The translations under genes were made by a program, and so were the position numbers. A stretch of 64,000 nucleotides of DNA from Arthrobacter sp. AQ5-06 (GTDB taxonomy: Bacteria; Actinomycetota; Actinomycetes; Actinomycetales; Micrococcaceae), in NCBI RefSeq assembly GCF_003287955.1, contig NZ_QMKP01000006.1, positions 156,017 to 220,016 on the forward strand, read 5' to 3'. The notes below the pieces were generated by a model, which saw only the letters and a list, made by a program, of their open reading frames with translations, was not told the origin of the DNA and made no database searches. Position 1 is the first letter of the stretch. Every line of letters begins with the position of its first letter. Below, one piece after another: positions 20,193 through 29,560 of this stretch.

Positions 20193-20948
20193 TCACTCAG
20201 CTTCCAGGGCGGCCTGGACTTCGTCGCTGAGGTCCGCGTTGCTGTAGACGTTCTGGACGTCGTCGAGCTCTTCAAGGGCGTCCACGAGCTTCATGAACTT
20301 CTTGGCGGCATCGAGGTCCAGCGGCACCTGCATGGACGGCACAAACTCGGCCTCATCGGTCTCGTACTCCATGCCTGCTTCCTTGAGGGCATCGCGGATG
20401 GCCTGGAGATCGGTCGGCTCAGAGTGGATCTCGAAGCTGTCGCCGTTGTCCTTGACTTCCTCGGCTCCGGCGTCAAGGACGGCCATCAGGACGTCATCCT
20501 CGCTCAGGCCGTTCTTCGGCAGCGAGACGACGCCCTTGCGGCTGAAGAGGTAGCTCACCGAACCCGGATCGGCGATGGTGCCGCCGTTGCGGGAAATGGC
20601 CAGGCGGACCTCGGAGGCCGCGCGGTTCTTGTTGTCCGTCAGGCACTCGATCAGCAGCGCCGAACCCTGCGGGCCGCGGCATTCGTACATGATCTCGGTG
20701 TAGTCAACCACTTCTCCGGTGAGGCCGGCGCCACGCTTGATGGCACGGTCGATGTTGTCGGCGGGCACCGATGTCTTCTTGGCCTTGGTGACGGCGAGTT
20801 CCAGACCGGGGTTGCCGGCGAGGTCCGGTCCACCCATACGCGCAGCGACCTCGATGTTTTTGATCAGCTTGGCGAACGACTTTGCGCGGCGGCTATCGAG
20901 GATGGCCTTCTTGTGCTTGGTCGTTGCCCATTTGGAGTGTCCTGACAT
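20193..20948 (-). CDS. YebC/PmpR-family protein
   Basis: 251 residues beginning [21 protein letters not shown], the invariant YebC N-terminus, and including [20 protein letters not shown]. Family members have been described as transcription regulators (PmpR) and more recently as ribosome-stalling relief factors; which applies here is unknown. It is four bases from pdxT on the same strand, so it is in an operon with it. Confidence 0.93.
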   Translation of the reverse strand: MSGHSKWATTKHKKAILDSRRAKSFAKLIKNIEVAARMGGPDLAGNPGLELAVTKAKKTSVPADNIDRAIKRGAGLTGEVVDYTEIMYECRGPQGSALLIECLTDNKNRAASEVRLAISRNGGTIADPGSVSYLFSRKGVVSLPKNGLSEDDVLMAVLDAGAEEVKDNGDSFEIHSEPTDLQAIRDALKEAGMEYETDEAEFVPSMQVPLDLDAAKKFMKLVDALEELDDVQNVYSNADLSDEVQAALEAE

Positions 20949-20951
20949 GCT

Positions 20952-21662
20952 TTACGCGTCTCCTCTGATCATGCGGATAAAAAGTTCATGTACACGTTTC
21001 TCCCCAGTCACTTCCGGGTGGAAGGAGGTGGCCAGCAGGTGGCCGGAACGCACTGCAACAATTCTAGCTGTCCCCGGCAGGCTGGCCGCATGGGAGGCGT
21101 GCTCCGGGTCGGCGGGCTCCACCTGGGCCAGGATCTCCACGCCGGCTCCGACGCGCTCCACCCAAGGGCCGCGGATGAACACTGCATGTACTGGGGCAAC
21201 GCCGGATTCCGTGGCGCTGAAGTCCAGGCCCTTGAAGTCCAGGTCCGTTTCGAACGACTCGCGCTGGCGGCCGAAGGCGTTGCGCCGCACCGTGATGTCC
21301 ATGCCGCCGAAGGTCTGCTGCGGATTGCCGGCCAGGTCCGTGGCCGGGTCGGCGATCTCGTCGGCGAGGAGGATCATGCCGGCGCAGGAACCGTAGACCG
21401 GCAGTCCGTCGCGGATCCTGTCCTTCAACGGTCCGGACAGCCCAAAGGCGCGGGCCAGCTTGTCGATGGCCGTGGATTCGCCGCCGGGAATGACGAGGCC
21501 GTCCAGGCCGTCCAGTTCGGAGGGGCGGCGGATTCCGACGCCGCCGGCACCCGCGGCTTCCACGGCCCGGAGGTGTTCGCGGAAGTCGCCCTGAAGTGCC
21601 AGGACGCCGATCCGCAGGCCCGAGCCCACGCGTGCAGAAGCAGCCGAAAGGGGGTTTGTCAT
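20952..21662 (-). CDS. pdxT: Pyridoxal 5'-phosphate synthase glutaminase subunit PdxT
   Basis: A 236-residue class I glutamine amidotransferase that feeds ammonia to PdxS. Markers are [29 protein letters not shown], the nucleophile loop [11 protein letters not shown] and the His/Glu pair in [16 protein letters not shown]. It is separated from pdxS by about 5.6 kb containing murT, gatD, a CapA-like gene and an M3 peptidase. In many relatives pdxS and pdxT are closer together. Confidence 0.95.
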   Translation of the reverse strand: MTNPLSAASARVGSGLRIGVLALQGDFREHLRAVEAAGAGGVGIRRPSELDGLDGLVIPGGESTAIDKLARAFGLSGPLKDRIRDGLPVYGSCAGMILLADEIADPATDLAGNPQQTFGGMDITVRRNAFGRQRESFETDLDFKGLDFSATESGVAPVHAVFIRGPWVERVGAGVEILAQVEPADPEHASHAASLPGTARIVAVRSGHLLATSFHPEVTGEKRVHELFIRMIRGDA

Positions 21663-21752
21663 CCAATCAGCATAATGTGCGCGGCTCCCGGGGCGGCGCC
21701 GGAAGCGCTTCCGGGAAGGGTTCTATGCCGTTGCTGGGATATATTACAGAGC

Positions 21753-23045
21753 ATGCTTTACATCAGTGTTCCGCTCGGCAAGCTGGTCCGCCGGGTGTCC
21801 CGGCTCAGGGGTGGAGGGTCCGCGCTGCCCGGGCTGGTGGTCGAGAAAATCGATCCCGGCTTTATGCAGCGGACGCTCGCCACGCTCCCCCACGGCGTCG
21901 CCGTGGTGAGCGGAACCAACGGCAAAACCACCACCACCAAGATGGTGGTGGAACTCCTGGAAAGCCAGGGCCTGAAGGTCTTCACCAACCGCACCGGCAG
22001 CAATTTCACCCGCGGCGTGGCGGCCGCCCTGCTGGGTGAAGTTGACTGGCGCGGCAGGCTCACGGCCGACGTCGCCGTCCTGGAGCTCGACGAAGCCCAC
22101 GCCGTGCATTTTGTGAACCGTGTTCCGCCCCGGTACAGCCTCCTGCTCAACGTCCTGCGCGACCAACTGGACCGGTTCGGCGAGATCGACAAAACGGCCC
22201 AACTGCTGCAGCACGTCGCAGACAAAACCACCGGAACAGTGGTCCTCAACCGGGAGGATCCGCGGGTTGCCCGCATCGCGGAAACCCTCACCGGCCAGGA
22301 CGTCCAGTACTTCGGCCTGGACGATTCCCTCCTCAGCACCTTCCCCAACGACGACGACATGCGGGCAGCGCCCGGCAGCCCAGCCCCCGCGGCGCTCCCC
22401 CACAAGCCGGCGGCCGACGTCGTACTCCGCAAAGTGGGGCCGGACACCGCCGATTTTGAGTACGACGGCGCCACAGTCACCACCGGGATGAAGCTCCGCG
22501 GCGTCTACAACATCTTTAACGCGGCTGCGGCGCTGACCCTGGCCCGCAGCATTTGCGGCGGCGGTGCAGCCACCGCAGACCACGCCACCCTGCTCACCGC
22601 GCTGGCCCAGGTGGAGCCGGCGTTCGGCCGCGGCGAGAGCCTCACAGTGGACGGCCAGCCGCTGGACCTGGTCCTTGTCAAGAACCCCAGCGGTTTCCGG
22701 CTGGGACTGAAGTCCTTCCCCGCGGGCGGCTACGCCACCATGATCGCCATCAACGACAACTATGCCGATGGCCGGGACATGTCCTGGCTCTGGGACGTGG
22801 AATTCGATTCGCTCCGCAGCGGCGGCGTGGACCAGCTGACCGGGTCCCGGGCCTACGACATGGCGCTGCGGCTGCAATATGACGACGTCCCGATCGGCGG
22901 CGTCCAGCCGGAGATCGCGCCCGCCCTCGCCGCGTTCATCCGCGCCGCCAAAGGCAAGCCGAAGCGGATTTTCTGCACGTACACAGCCATGCTGGCCATC
23001 CGCCGCGAGCTGTCCAAAATCACCACAGTGGAGGTGGTCTCATGA
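21753..23045 (+). CDS. murT: Lipid II isoglutaminyl synthase, Mur-ligase-like subunit MurT
   Basis: A 430-residue ATP-dependent Mur-ligase-like protein. The P-loop is VSGTNGKTTTTKMVVELL, followed by VLELDEAHAVHFV and a C-terminal MurT domain (YDMALRLQYDDVPI). With GatD it amidates the alpha-carboxyl of D-Glu in lipid II. The open frame extends far upstream, but the family N-terminus MLYISVPLGKLVRRVSRL fixes the start at 21753. A TATATT hexamer lies about nine bases before the ATG, so the mRNA may be leaderless. The cysteine zinc ribbon reported in some MurT proteins is not visible between the nucleotide and C-terminal domains. Confidence 0.93.
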   Translation: MLYISVPLGKLVRRVSRLRGGGSALPGLVVEKIDPGFMQRTLATLPHGVAVVSGTNGKTTTTKMVVELLESQGLKVFTNRTGSNFTRGVAAALLGEVDWRGRLTADVAVLELDEAHAVHFVNRVPPRYSLLLNVLRDQLDRFGEIDKTAQLLQHVADKTTGTVVLNREDPRVARIAETLTGQDVQYFGLDDSLLSTFPNDDDMRAAPGSPAPAALPHKPAADVVLRKVGPDTADFEYDGATVTTGMKLRGVYNIFNAAAALTLARSICGGGAATADHATLLTALAQVEPAFGRGESLTVDGQPLDLVLVKNPSGFRLGLKSFPAGGYATMIAINDNYADGRDMSWLWDVEFDSLRSGGVDQLTGSRAYDMALRLQYDDVPIGGVQPEIAPALAAFIRAAKGKPKRIFCTYTAMLAIRRELSKITTVEVVS

Positions 23046-23794
23046 CCGCTGAATCAGCCGGCGTCCAGCCGGACAGCAAGGGCACCATCCGGGTCCTCCA
23101 GCTTTACCCGCGGGACATGAACATCTACGGCGACTGGGGCAACGCACTGGTCCTCAAGCAGCGGATCAGCTGGCACGGCTACACCCCGGAGCTGCTGGAG
23201 TACAACGTCGGTGACGAATTTCCGGCCGATGTGGATGTCATCGTGGGCGGCGGCGGGCAGGACAGCGGCCAGCTGGTCATCCAGGATGATTTGCACTCCC
23301 GGGCCGGCGTCCTCACAGCGCTGGCCGAGGACGGCGCGCCCATGCTGGCGATCTGCGGGCTCTACCAACTGTTCGGGCGCTTCTTCAAGACCCGCTTGGG
23401 TACGGTCATTCCGGGCATCGGCATCCTGGACGTGGAAACCCACGGCACGGACGAACGCCTGATCGGCAACGTCAAGGTGGCCACGGAAGAGTTCGGCGAG
23501 GTGCTGGGCTACGAGAACCACAGCGGGCAGACCACGCTTGGTTCGGGCGTCCGGCCGTTGGGGACCACCGCGAAAGGTACTGGCAACAACACCAGCGACG
23601 GCCACGAGGGCGCACGCTACAAGAATGTGGTGGCCAGCTACTTGCACGGTTCGCTGCTGCCCAAGAACCCGGCCATCGCCGACTTCCTCATCAGGACCGC
23701 CGCCGAGCGTAAATACGGCACCTTCACGTCCGGCGCCCCGGACGACCGCTACGCAGTGCTGGCCCGGGAGCACGCAACGCGCCGTCCGCGCTGA
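23042..23794 (+). CDS. gatD: Lipid II isoglutaminyl synthase, glutaminase subunit GatD
   Basis: A 250-residue type 1 glutamine amidotransferase-like protein. The nucleophile loop is MLAICGLYQLFGRFF, the oxyanion region VIVGGGGQDSGQ and the catalytic His lies in ASYLHGSLLPKNP. Its ATG overlaps the murT stop (ATGA), so the two subunits are translationally coupled and probably made in equal amounts. It acts at the membrane on lipid II. Confidence 0.93.
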   Translation: MTAESAGVQPDSKGTIRVLQLYPRDMNIYGDWGNALVLKQRISWHGYTPELLEYNVGDEFPADVDVIVGGGGQDSGQLVIQDDLHSRAGVLTALAEDGAPMLAICGLYQLFGRFFKTRLGTVIPGIGILDVETHGTDERLIGNVKVATEEFGEVLGYENHSGQTTLGSGVRPLGTTAKGTGNNTSDGHEGARYKNVVASYLHGSLLPKNPAIADFLIRTAAERKYGTFTSGAPDDRYAVLAREHATRRPR

Positions 23795-23830
23795 GTAGCG
23801 CTGCGCGGACGATTTCCCCGTTGAAGCGCC

Positions 23831-25111
23831 TCAGGGTTCCTTGGTGATCAGCAGTTCGTGCGCGCCCGCAGCTGCCGCGCCCATCGAGTCCACCACAGTG
23901 GCTGTCCTCAGCCGGGTGGCGGCGTCGGCCTCGGGTGTTGCACAGACGCCCTGCGGCGCGTCGGTTGCCACCGAACACCAGCGGTACGGGTCGCGGACGA
24001 TCACCGATGGGGCCCAGGCGAGGTCCGACGCCGTCCACTTGCCGGCCGCGTCCTGGCTGAACTGGGCCCGCACCAGCAGGCCCTCATTGTTCACTACGTA
24101 CCAAGGCGACAGTTCCGTGACCCCGTTGCCCAGCCCGTAGACGATCCAGGTGCCTTTGTAGTTTTCGATGGGCAGCACCGAGTGGGTGTGGTGGCCGTAG
24201 ATCATGGTGAACTGGCCGCTGTCCACCAGGGCATGCGCCACCTCCTGCTGCTGGGCGTTGGCTTCGCTGGCATACTCGTCGCCAGCATGCATGGCACCGA
24301 GCACAATGTCCGCGCCGAGGGCCCGTGCCTTGACGGCCTTGGCGATCATGGCGGGCGCATCCAGCATGTCCACCTGCCAGTCGTATTCAGGGTATTGGCC
24401 GTTGAGGCCATAGGTCCCCTGGATGATGGCGATCTTGGCCGCCACGGTCTGCAGGATCAGGATTCCCTGGGACTCGGTTTCGGTGCGGTAGGAGCCGGTG
24501 TGCTTAAGCCCCGCTGCGTCCAGGGCGTCCAGGGTGCGCAGGACTCCGTCCGTGCTTCGGTCGATCGTGTGGTTGCTCGCGGTGGTGCAGGCCTGGTACC
24601 CCACCGCCTTGGACGCTGTGATGATCTGCGGCGGGACGTTGAACGACGGGTAGGCGGAGAACGGTCCGTCGGGCCCGGCCACAGGGGTTTCCTGGTGGCA
24701 GATGGCGAGGTCGCTGGCTTGGATGTACTTGCGTTGGCCTTCGAGGAGCGGAATGAAGTCCAGCCCTGGTTTGCCTGCCGCGGCGGCGTCGTCGCGGGCC
24801 TGTTGCCAGAGCTGGGTATGGACCAGCATGTCGCCCGTCACCAGGACGGACGTGCAGCGCAGCGTGGGACACGCCGGCCCCGCGCCGGTGGTGGGAGTGG
24901 GCGTCGGGGTGGGGGTCACCGTCGGGCTTGGCTGCCCTGTCCCGGAACCGGTACTCGCGGCCGCACCCGAGGAAGGAACGGTCTGTTCGGCGATCAGGCC
25001 GCAGCCTGCCAGCACCGCCGCGGCCAGGATGCCGGCGGACACCGCAGCAGCGGAACGAACAGCAACAGCGCGCACCGAAGCAGCGCCCAATCTTTTCCCC
25101 ATAGGCGCCAT
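23831..25111 (-). CDS. CapA-family (PgsA-like) lipoprotein metallophosphatase domain protein
   Basis: About 426 residues. A lipoprotein signal (AVSAGILAAAVLAGC, Cys near residue 37) is followed by a Pro/Thr linker and a CapA/PGA_cap domain. Metal-site motifs are VTGDMLVHTQLW, ASNHTIDRSTDG, GAMHAGDEYAS and YGHHTHSVLPIENY. CapA proteins are associated with poly-gamma-glutamate, but most actinobacterial members stand alone and their substrate is unknown. The start is the ATG at 25111 or 25102; the longer open frame upstream is shadow. It is divergent from the M3 peptidase. Confidence 0.85.
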   Translation of the reverse strand: MAPMGKRLGAASVRAVAVRSAAAVSAGILAAAVLAGCGLIAEQTVPSSGAAASTGSGTGQPSPTVTPTPTPTPTTGAGPACPTLRCTSVLVTGDMLVHTQLWQQARDDAAAAGKPGLDFIPLLEGQRKYIQASDLAICHQETPVAGPDGPFSAYPSFNVPPQIITASKAVGYQACTTASNHTIDRSTDGVLRTLDALDAAGLKHTGSYRTETESQGILILQTVAAKIAIIQGTYGLNGQYPEYDWQVDMLDAPAMIAKAVKARALGADIVLGAMHAGDEYASEANAQQQEVAHALVDSGQFTMIYGHHTHSVLPIENYKGTWIVYGLGNGVTELSPWYVVNNEGLLVRAQFSQDAAGKWTASDLAWAPSVIVRDPYRWCSVATDAPQGVCATPEADAATRLRTATVVDSMGAAAAGAHELLITKEP

Positions 25112-25186
25112 TGTAGGTCTGGCTGTCGCGCAATTTCCGCAAAGCCGCGCGTTGAGAAGCACACGGCAGTATGAAAGGTTAGCGTG

Positions 25187-27199
25187 ATGACGAATCCCCT
25201 CCTCAGCGCCAGCGCCCTGCCGTATGGGCTGCCGCCTTTTGCCCAGATCAGACCATCCGATTACGCCGATGTCGTCGGCGCTGGCCTGGCGGAGCATCTG
25301 GTGGAAATCCAGGCGATCGTGGACAACCCGGTGCCGGCGAACTTCGAGAATACGGCCCTGGCCATGGAGAAAGCCGGCCAACTGCTCCAGCGGGCGGCGG
25401 CCTCCTTCTTCACCCTTGTCTCAGCCGACGCAACAGACGAAATCCGTGACCTGGAAACTGAACTCTCACCCCGCATATCGGCCCATCAGGACGAGATCTA
25501 CCTCAATCGCGCACTGTTCGACAGGTTCGCGGCGATTGACACCTCCGGGCTTGACCCTGAGTCAGTCCGGCTCGTAGAGGACTACGTGAAGGAGTTCCGC
25601 CAGTCCGGGATCCAGCTCGAAAAGCCAGGCCAGGAAAGGCTGAAGGAAATCAACGCGGGGCTGTCCAAACTGGGCACGGAGTTTGGCCAGCGGGTCAAGG
25701 AAGCCATGAAATCGGCTGCAATGCTGCTGGACACTGCAGCCGAACTGGCCGGCTTGCCGCCCGACGATGTCGCCAGCGCGGCTGAGGCGGCCCGCGCCGT
25801 TGGCCACGACGGAAAATTCCTGCTGACGCTGATCCAGCCCAGCAACCAGCCCGCCCTGGCTGCCCTCGAAAACCGGGATGTCCGCCGTCGACTGTTCGAG
25901 GCCTCCATCGGCCGGGGCAGTGACGGCAGCGGCCTGGACGTCCTGGAACTGGCCAAGTCGACGGCCGGCCTGCGCGCTGAAAAGGCGGCCCTTCTGGGTT
26001 TCGCCAACTACGCCGAACTCGTGGTGGACCGCCAGACGGCCCGCGACTTCGAGGCGGTTCAGTCCATGCTGAACAGGCTGGCTCCCGCCGCGGTACGCAA
26101 TGCCGACGCCGAGGCTGCGGCCCTTGCCGAGGCGGCAGGGCATCCGCTGGAGGCCTGGGACTGGGCGTTCTACTCAGCCAAGGTTCGGCGGGAAAAGTAC
26201 GCAGTGGACGAGCAGGCGCTCCGCCCCTACTTCGAGCTGGACCGCGTTCTCCGGGACGGCGTCTTCTTCGCCGCCACATCCCTCTACGGCATCACCTTCC
26301 ACGAACGGAAGGACCTCGCAGGTTACCACCCGGACGTCCGCGTCTGGGAAGTCCGGGACGAGGACGGGAGCGGGCTGGGGTTGTTCCTGGGCGACTACTA
26401 CACCCGCGAATCCAAGCGGGGCGGCGCCTGGATGAACTCGCTGGTGGAACAATCAGTCCTGCTCGGCAACCGGCCGGTGGTGATCAACAACCTCAATATC
26501 TCCAAGCCGCCGGCGGGCGAGCCCACGCTCCTGACGCTGGACGAGCTGCGCACCACTTTCCACGAGTTCGGACACGCACTCCACGGCTTGTTGTCGAACG
26601 TGACGTATCCGCGGTTCGCCGGGACTGCTGTCCCCCGCGACTTTGTGGAATACCCGTCGCAGGTCAACGAGATGTGGATCCTGTGGCCGGAGGTGCTTGC
26701 AAATTATGCCCGGCACCACGCGACCGGCGAGCCGCTTCCGCAGCAGGTTGTGGACAAGCTGAACGACTCACGGCTCTGGGGCGAAGGCTTCGGGACCACG
26801 GAATACCTCGGCGCTGCGCTGCTGGATCTGGCCTGGCATGTGCTGGACGAAACCGGAATCCCCGACGACGTCCTGGCCTTTGAGGCGAAGTCCCTCGCGG
26901 CCGCGGGCGTGGCTCACGCCCTGATCCCGCCGCGTTACAGAACCGGCTATTTCCAGCACATCTTCGCGGGAGCCGGCTACGCGGCCGGCTACTACTCGTA
27001 CATCTGGAGTGAGGTGCTGGATGCCGAAACCGTGGACTGGTTCACCGAGAACGGCGGCATAACGCGCGCCAACGGCGAACGCTTCCGCCAGGAGCTGCTC
27101 TCCCGCGGCAACAGCAGGGACCCGCTGGAATCCTTCCGCGCGCTCCGCGGCCGCGACGCCCGGATGGAGCCACTGCTGAAACGCCGCGGCCTCGAGTAG
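25187..27199 (+). CDS. M3-family metallopeptidase (peptidyl-dipeptidase Dcp-like)
   Basis: About 670 residues, cytoplasmic. The zinc motif is FHEFGHALHGLLSN near residue 459, with the downstream Glu in EYPSQVNEMW. It cleaves dipeptides or short oligopeptides. The start is ATG at 25187 (a GTG sits one codon earlier). The C-terminal RYRTGYFQHIFAGAGYAAGYYSY segment matches Dcp/oligopeptidase A. A strong bidirectional terminator lies between it and the convergent pdxS. Confidence 0.93.
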   Translation: MTNPLLSASALPYGLPPFAQIRPSDYADVVGAGLAEHLVEIQAIVDNPVPANFENTALAMEKAGQLLQRAAASFFTLVSADATDEIRDLETELSPRISAHQDEIYLNRALFDRFAAIDTSGLDPESVRLVEDYVKEFRQSGIQLEKPGQERLKEINAGLSKLGTEFGQRVKEAMKSAAMLLDTAAELAGLPPDDVASAAEAARAVGHDGKFLLTLIQPSNQPALAALENRDVRRRLFEASIGRGSDGSGLDVLELAKSTAGLRAEKAALLGFANYAELVVDRQTARDFEAVQSMLNRLAPAAVRNADAEAAALAEAAGHPLEAWDWAFYSAKVRREKYAVDEQALRPYFELDRVLRDGVFFAATSLYGITFHERKDLAGYHPDVRVWEVRDEDGSGLGLFLGDYYTRESKRGGAWMNSLVEQSVLLGNRPVVINNLNISKPPAGEPTLLTLDELRTTFHEFGHALHGLLSNVTYPRFAGTAVPRDFVEYPSQVNEMWILWPEVLANYARHHATGEPLPQQVVDKLNDSRLWGEGFGTTEYLGAALLDLAWHVLDETGIPDDVLAFEAKSLAAAGVAHALIPPRYRTGYFQHIFAGAGYAAGYYSYIWSEVLDAETVDWFTENGGITRANGERFRQELLSRGNSRDPLESFRALRGRDARMEPLLKRRGLE

Positions 27200-27212
27200 C
27201 CCCTGTTAAGAC

Positions 27213-27256
27213 ACGACGCCGGCCGCTCACCTTGCGAGGTGAGCGGCCGGCGTCGT
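27213..27256. terminator. 20-bp perfect-stem bidirectional terminator
   Basis: Bases 27213-27232 pair perfectly with 27237-27256 around the loop TGCG. It lies between the convergent M3 peptidase and pdxS stops and would stop transcription from both sides. Confidence 0.85.
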
Positions 27257-27271
27257 ATGTGGAACTAGGCG

Positions 27272-28198
27272 CTACCAGCCGCGCTCGGAGAGGCGGTGCG
27301 GCTGCGGGATCTCGTCCACGTTGATGCCCACCATGGCTTCGCCGAGGCCCCGGGAGGCCTTGGCGATGACATCGGGGTCATCGAAGAACGTGGTGGCCTT
27401 GACCACGGCAGCGGCACGCTGGGCCGGGTTGCCGGACTTGAAGATGCCGGAGCCAACGAACACACCGTCAGCGCCGAGCTGCATCATCATCGCAGCGTCG
27501 GCCGGGGTGGCGATGCCGCCGGCGGTGAACAGCACCACCGGAAGCTTGCCGGCGGCGGCAACTTCTCTGACCAGTTGGTACGGGGCCTGCAGTTCCTTGG
27601 CCGCGACGTAGAGCTCGTCCTCGGCCAGGGCGGCAAGCTTGGCGATCTCGGCTCGGATCTGGCGCATGTGCCCGGTGGCGTTGGAGACGTCGCCGGTGCC
27701 CGCCTCGCCCTTGGAACGGATCATGGCCGCGCCCTCGTTGATGCGGCGCAGCGCCTCACCAAGGTTCGTGGCGCCACAGACGAAGGGAACCTTGAAGTTC
27801 CACTTGTCGATGTGGTGGACGTAGTCGGCCGGGGTCAGGACCTCGGACTCGTCAATATAGTCCACCCCCAACGACTGCAGGACCTGAGCCTCCACGAAGT
27901 GGCCGATCCGGGCCTTGGCCATGACCGGGACGGAGACGGCTTCGATGATCTTGTCGATCATGTCCGGATCGGACATGCGGGACACGCCACCCTGGGCACG
28001 GATATCGGCCGGAACGCGTTCCAGAGCCATAACTGCAACGGCACCGGCGTCTTCGGCGATGCGGGCCTGTTCAACATTGACGACGTCCATGATGACGCCG
28101 CCCTTGAGCATCTCAGCCATGCCGCGCTTGACGCGGTTGCTGCCCGTGACGCTGTTCGCGGACGAACCGGCTTCGCTGCTTACATCAGGTGTAGACAC
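27272..28198 (-). CDS. pdxS: Pyridoxal 5'-phosphate synthase lyase subunit PdxS
   Basis: A 308-residue TIM-barrel enzyme that builds PLP from ribose 5-phosphate, glyceraldehyde 3-phosphate and ammonia. Markers are [46 protein letters not shown] and [20 protein letters not shown], with the catalytic lysines in place. The GTG at 28198 (VSTPDVSS) is the start; the upstream frame is not conserved. It partners with PdxT. Confidence 0.96.
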   Translation of the reverse strand: MSTPDVSSEAGSSANSVTGSNRVKRGMAEMLKGGVIMDVVNVEQARIAEDAGAVAVMALERVPADIRAQGGVSRMSDPDMIDKIIEAVSVPVMAKARIGHFVEAQVLQSLGVDYIDESEVLTPADYVHHIDKWNFKVPFVCGATNLGEALRRINEGAAMIRSKGEAGTGDVSNATGHMRQIRAEIAKLAALAEDELYVAAKELQAPYQLVREVAAAGKLPVVLFTAGGIATPADAAMMMQLGADGVFVGSGIFKSGNPAQRAAAVVKATTFFDDPDVIAKASRGLGEAMVGINVDEIPQPHRLSERGW

Positions 28199-28339
28199 AA
28201 AAACCCCTATGGGTAGATAGATGATCTTCGCCGGGCGTGAGGGCGGCATGAAGCCGAAAGTACACGCACCGGGTTGCCGGATCCATTGACCGGGCAGTCA
28301 CAATACTAGTCCCACGGCAGGCGGCGGGCTTAATCAGCC

Positions 28340-28963
28340 TTAGTCCGAAGCCGCGGACTCCGCGAAGGCCTGGCGATGGACGGTGGCTAAACGCTGGATG
28401 ACCGTGATGAGGCTGGCCAGGGCCAGGAGTCCGAGCGTCACCAGAAGAACCACCGGGGGCAATCCCAGACCCGTAAATCCGGTGACCACCAGCACCGAAA
28501 CCAGTCTCTCGGCGCGCTCGGCGATGCCCACGTTCGCTGTGAAGCCAAGGGATTCGGCCTTGGACCGCGCATACGAGACCACCATGCCCAGAACCAGGCA
28601 CAGCATGGCTGCGACGGCGATGGCGTAATCGGCGCCCCCGGTGAAGAACCAGACAGCCACGCCCGCGAACAGTGCGCCATCAGCGATCCGGTCCAGCGTG
28701 GAGTCCAAAAAGTTTCCCCAACGGCCGCCGGTGTCCCGCAGCCGGGCCATAATGCCGTCGAGCACGTCAGAGAAGATGAATGCGGTAATGAACAGGGTCC
28801 CCCACCAGAGCTGACCGAGGGGGTAGAAGACCAGCGCACCGACCACCACGCCGGCGGTTCCGATGACCGTCACGGCATCAGGGGAAACACCGATTCTCAG
28901 GAGCCAACGCGCAAGCGGAGTGAACAGCGCGGTGAAAAACCCGCGCGCATGCCTATTCAGCAT
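28340..28963 (-). CDS. CDP-alcohol phosphatidyltransferase (phosphatidylinositol phosphate synthase)
   Basis: A 207-residue membrane enzyme. The CDP-alcohol motif is complete: D-V-L-D-G-I-M-A-R then G-N-F-L-D-S-T-L-D. Position after thrS and a HIT gene is the conserved place of the synthase that makes phosphatidylinositol phosphate for actinobacterial glycolipids. The start is the ATG at 28963, which overlaps the HIT stop. In mycobacteria the acyltransferase and PimA mannosyltransferase follow; here the next gene is pdxS. Confidence 0.88.
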   Translation of the reverse strand: MLNRHARGFFTALFTPLARWLLRIGVSPDAVTVIGTAGVVVGALVFYPLGQLWWGTLFITAFIFSDVLDGIMARLRDTGGRWGNFLDSTLDRIADGALFAGVAVWFFTGGADYAIAVAAMLCLVLGMVVSYARSKAESLGFTANVGIAERAERLVSVLVVTGFTGLGLPPVVLLVTLGLLALASLITVIQRLATVHRQAFAESAASD

Positions 28964-29540
28964 CCGTCTCCCCGGGCCAGGCCTCTGCAACCTGCTGGCG
29001 GACTTCATCCAGGGTCTGCGTGATGGCCTTGGTCTGGGCAATGATGGGGAAGAAGTTACCGTCCCCGCCCCAGCGCGGAACGATGTGCTGGTGCAGGTGC
29101 GCGGCGATTCCTGCCCCGCCCACCACGCCCTGGTTCATGCCAAGGTTGAACCCGCCCGGGTTCGCCACCTTGCGCAGGACCCGCATGGCTGTCTGGGTGA
29201 TCTCCGCGAATTCCGCGGTCTCTTCCACCGTGAGGTCGGTGTAGTCCGGGACATGCCGGTACGGGCAGACCAGGAGGTGGCCCGGATTGTAGGGAAACAG
29301 GTTGAGGACCACGTAACAGGTCTTTCCCCGATAGACGATCAGGGCTTCCTCGTCAGTCCGGCCCGGACCCGCGCAGAAGGGGCAGTCGTTCTCGTTCTTG
29401 AACTGGTGCTGGCCGCCCTTGATGTAGGCCATCCGGTGCGGAGTCCACAGGCGCTGGAAAGCATCCGGCACGCCCGCGAGATCAAAGTCATCTGTCACGC
29501 CGGCATCCCCTGGATATCCTGCGCCTGTGTTCTCCTGCAC
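28953..29540 (-). CDS. HIT-family nucleotide hydrolase/phosphorylase
   Basis: 195 residues. The histidine triad is HLHQHIVPRWGGD, preceded by an N-terminal zinc-type CPFC motif (NDCPFCAGPGRTDEE) and the conserved YVVLNLFPYNPGHLLV. Rv2613c-like proteins at this locus are Ap4A phosphorylases, which suggests the same for this gene. The GTG at 29540 is the start. Its stop overlaps the next gene by 11 bases. Confidence 0.92.
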   Translation of the reverse strand: MQENTGAGYPGDAGVTDDFDLAGVPDAFQRLWTPHRMAYIKGGQHQFKNENDCPFCAGPGRTDEEALIVYRGKTCYVVLNLFPYNPGHLLVCPYRHVPDYTDLTVEETAEFAEITQTAMRVLRKVANPGGFNLGMNQGVVGGAGIAAHLHQHIVPRWGGDGNFFPIIAQTKAITQTLDEVRQQVAEAWPGETDAE

Positions 29541-29560
29541 GGTGTCCCTATCCGTTTCCG

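Noticed and set aside
20988..21752. The 255-codon upstream extension of the murT frame
   Set aside because: It lies antisense to pdxT, and MurT homology begins exactly at the ATG at 21753.
24850..24960. GT-rich imperfect repeats that look like a short tandem array
   Set aside because: They encode the Pro/Thr linker of the CapA lipoprotein and are not a separate element.
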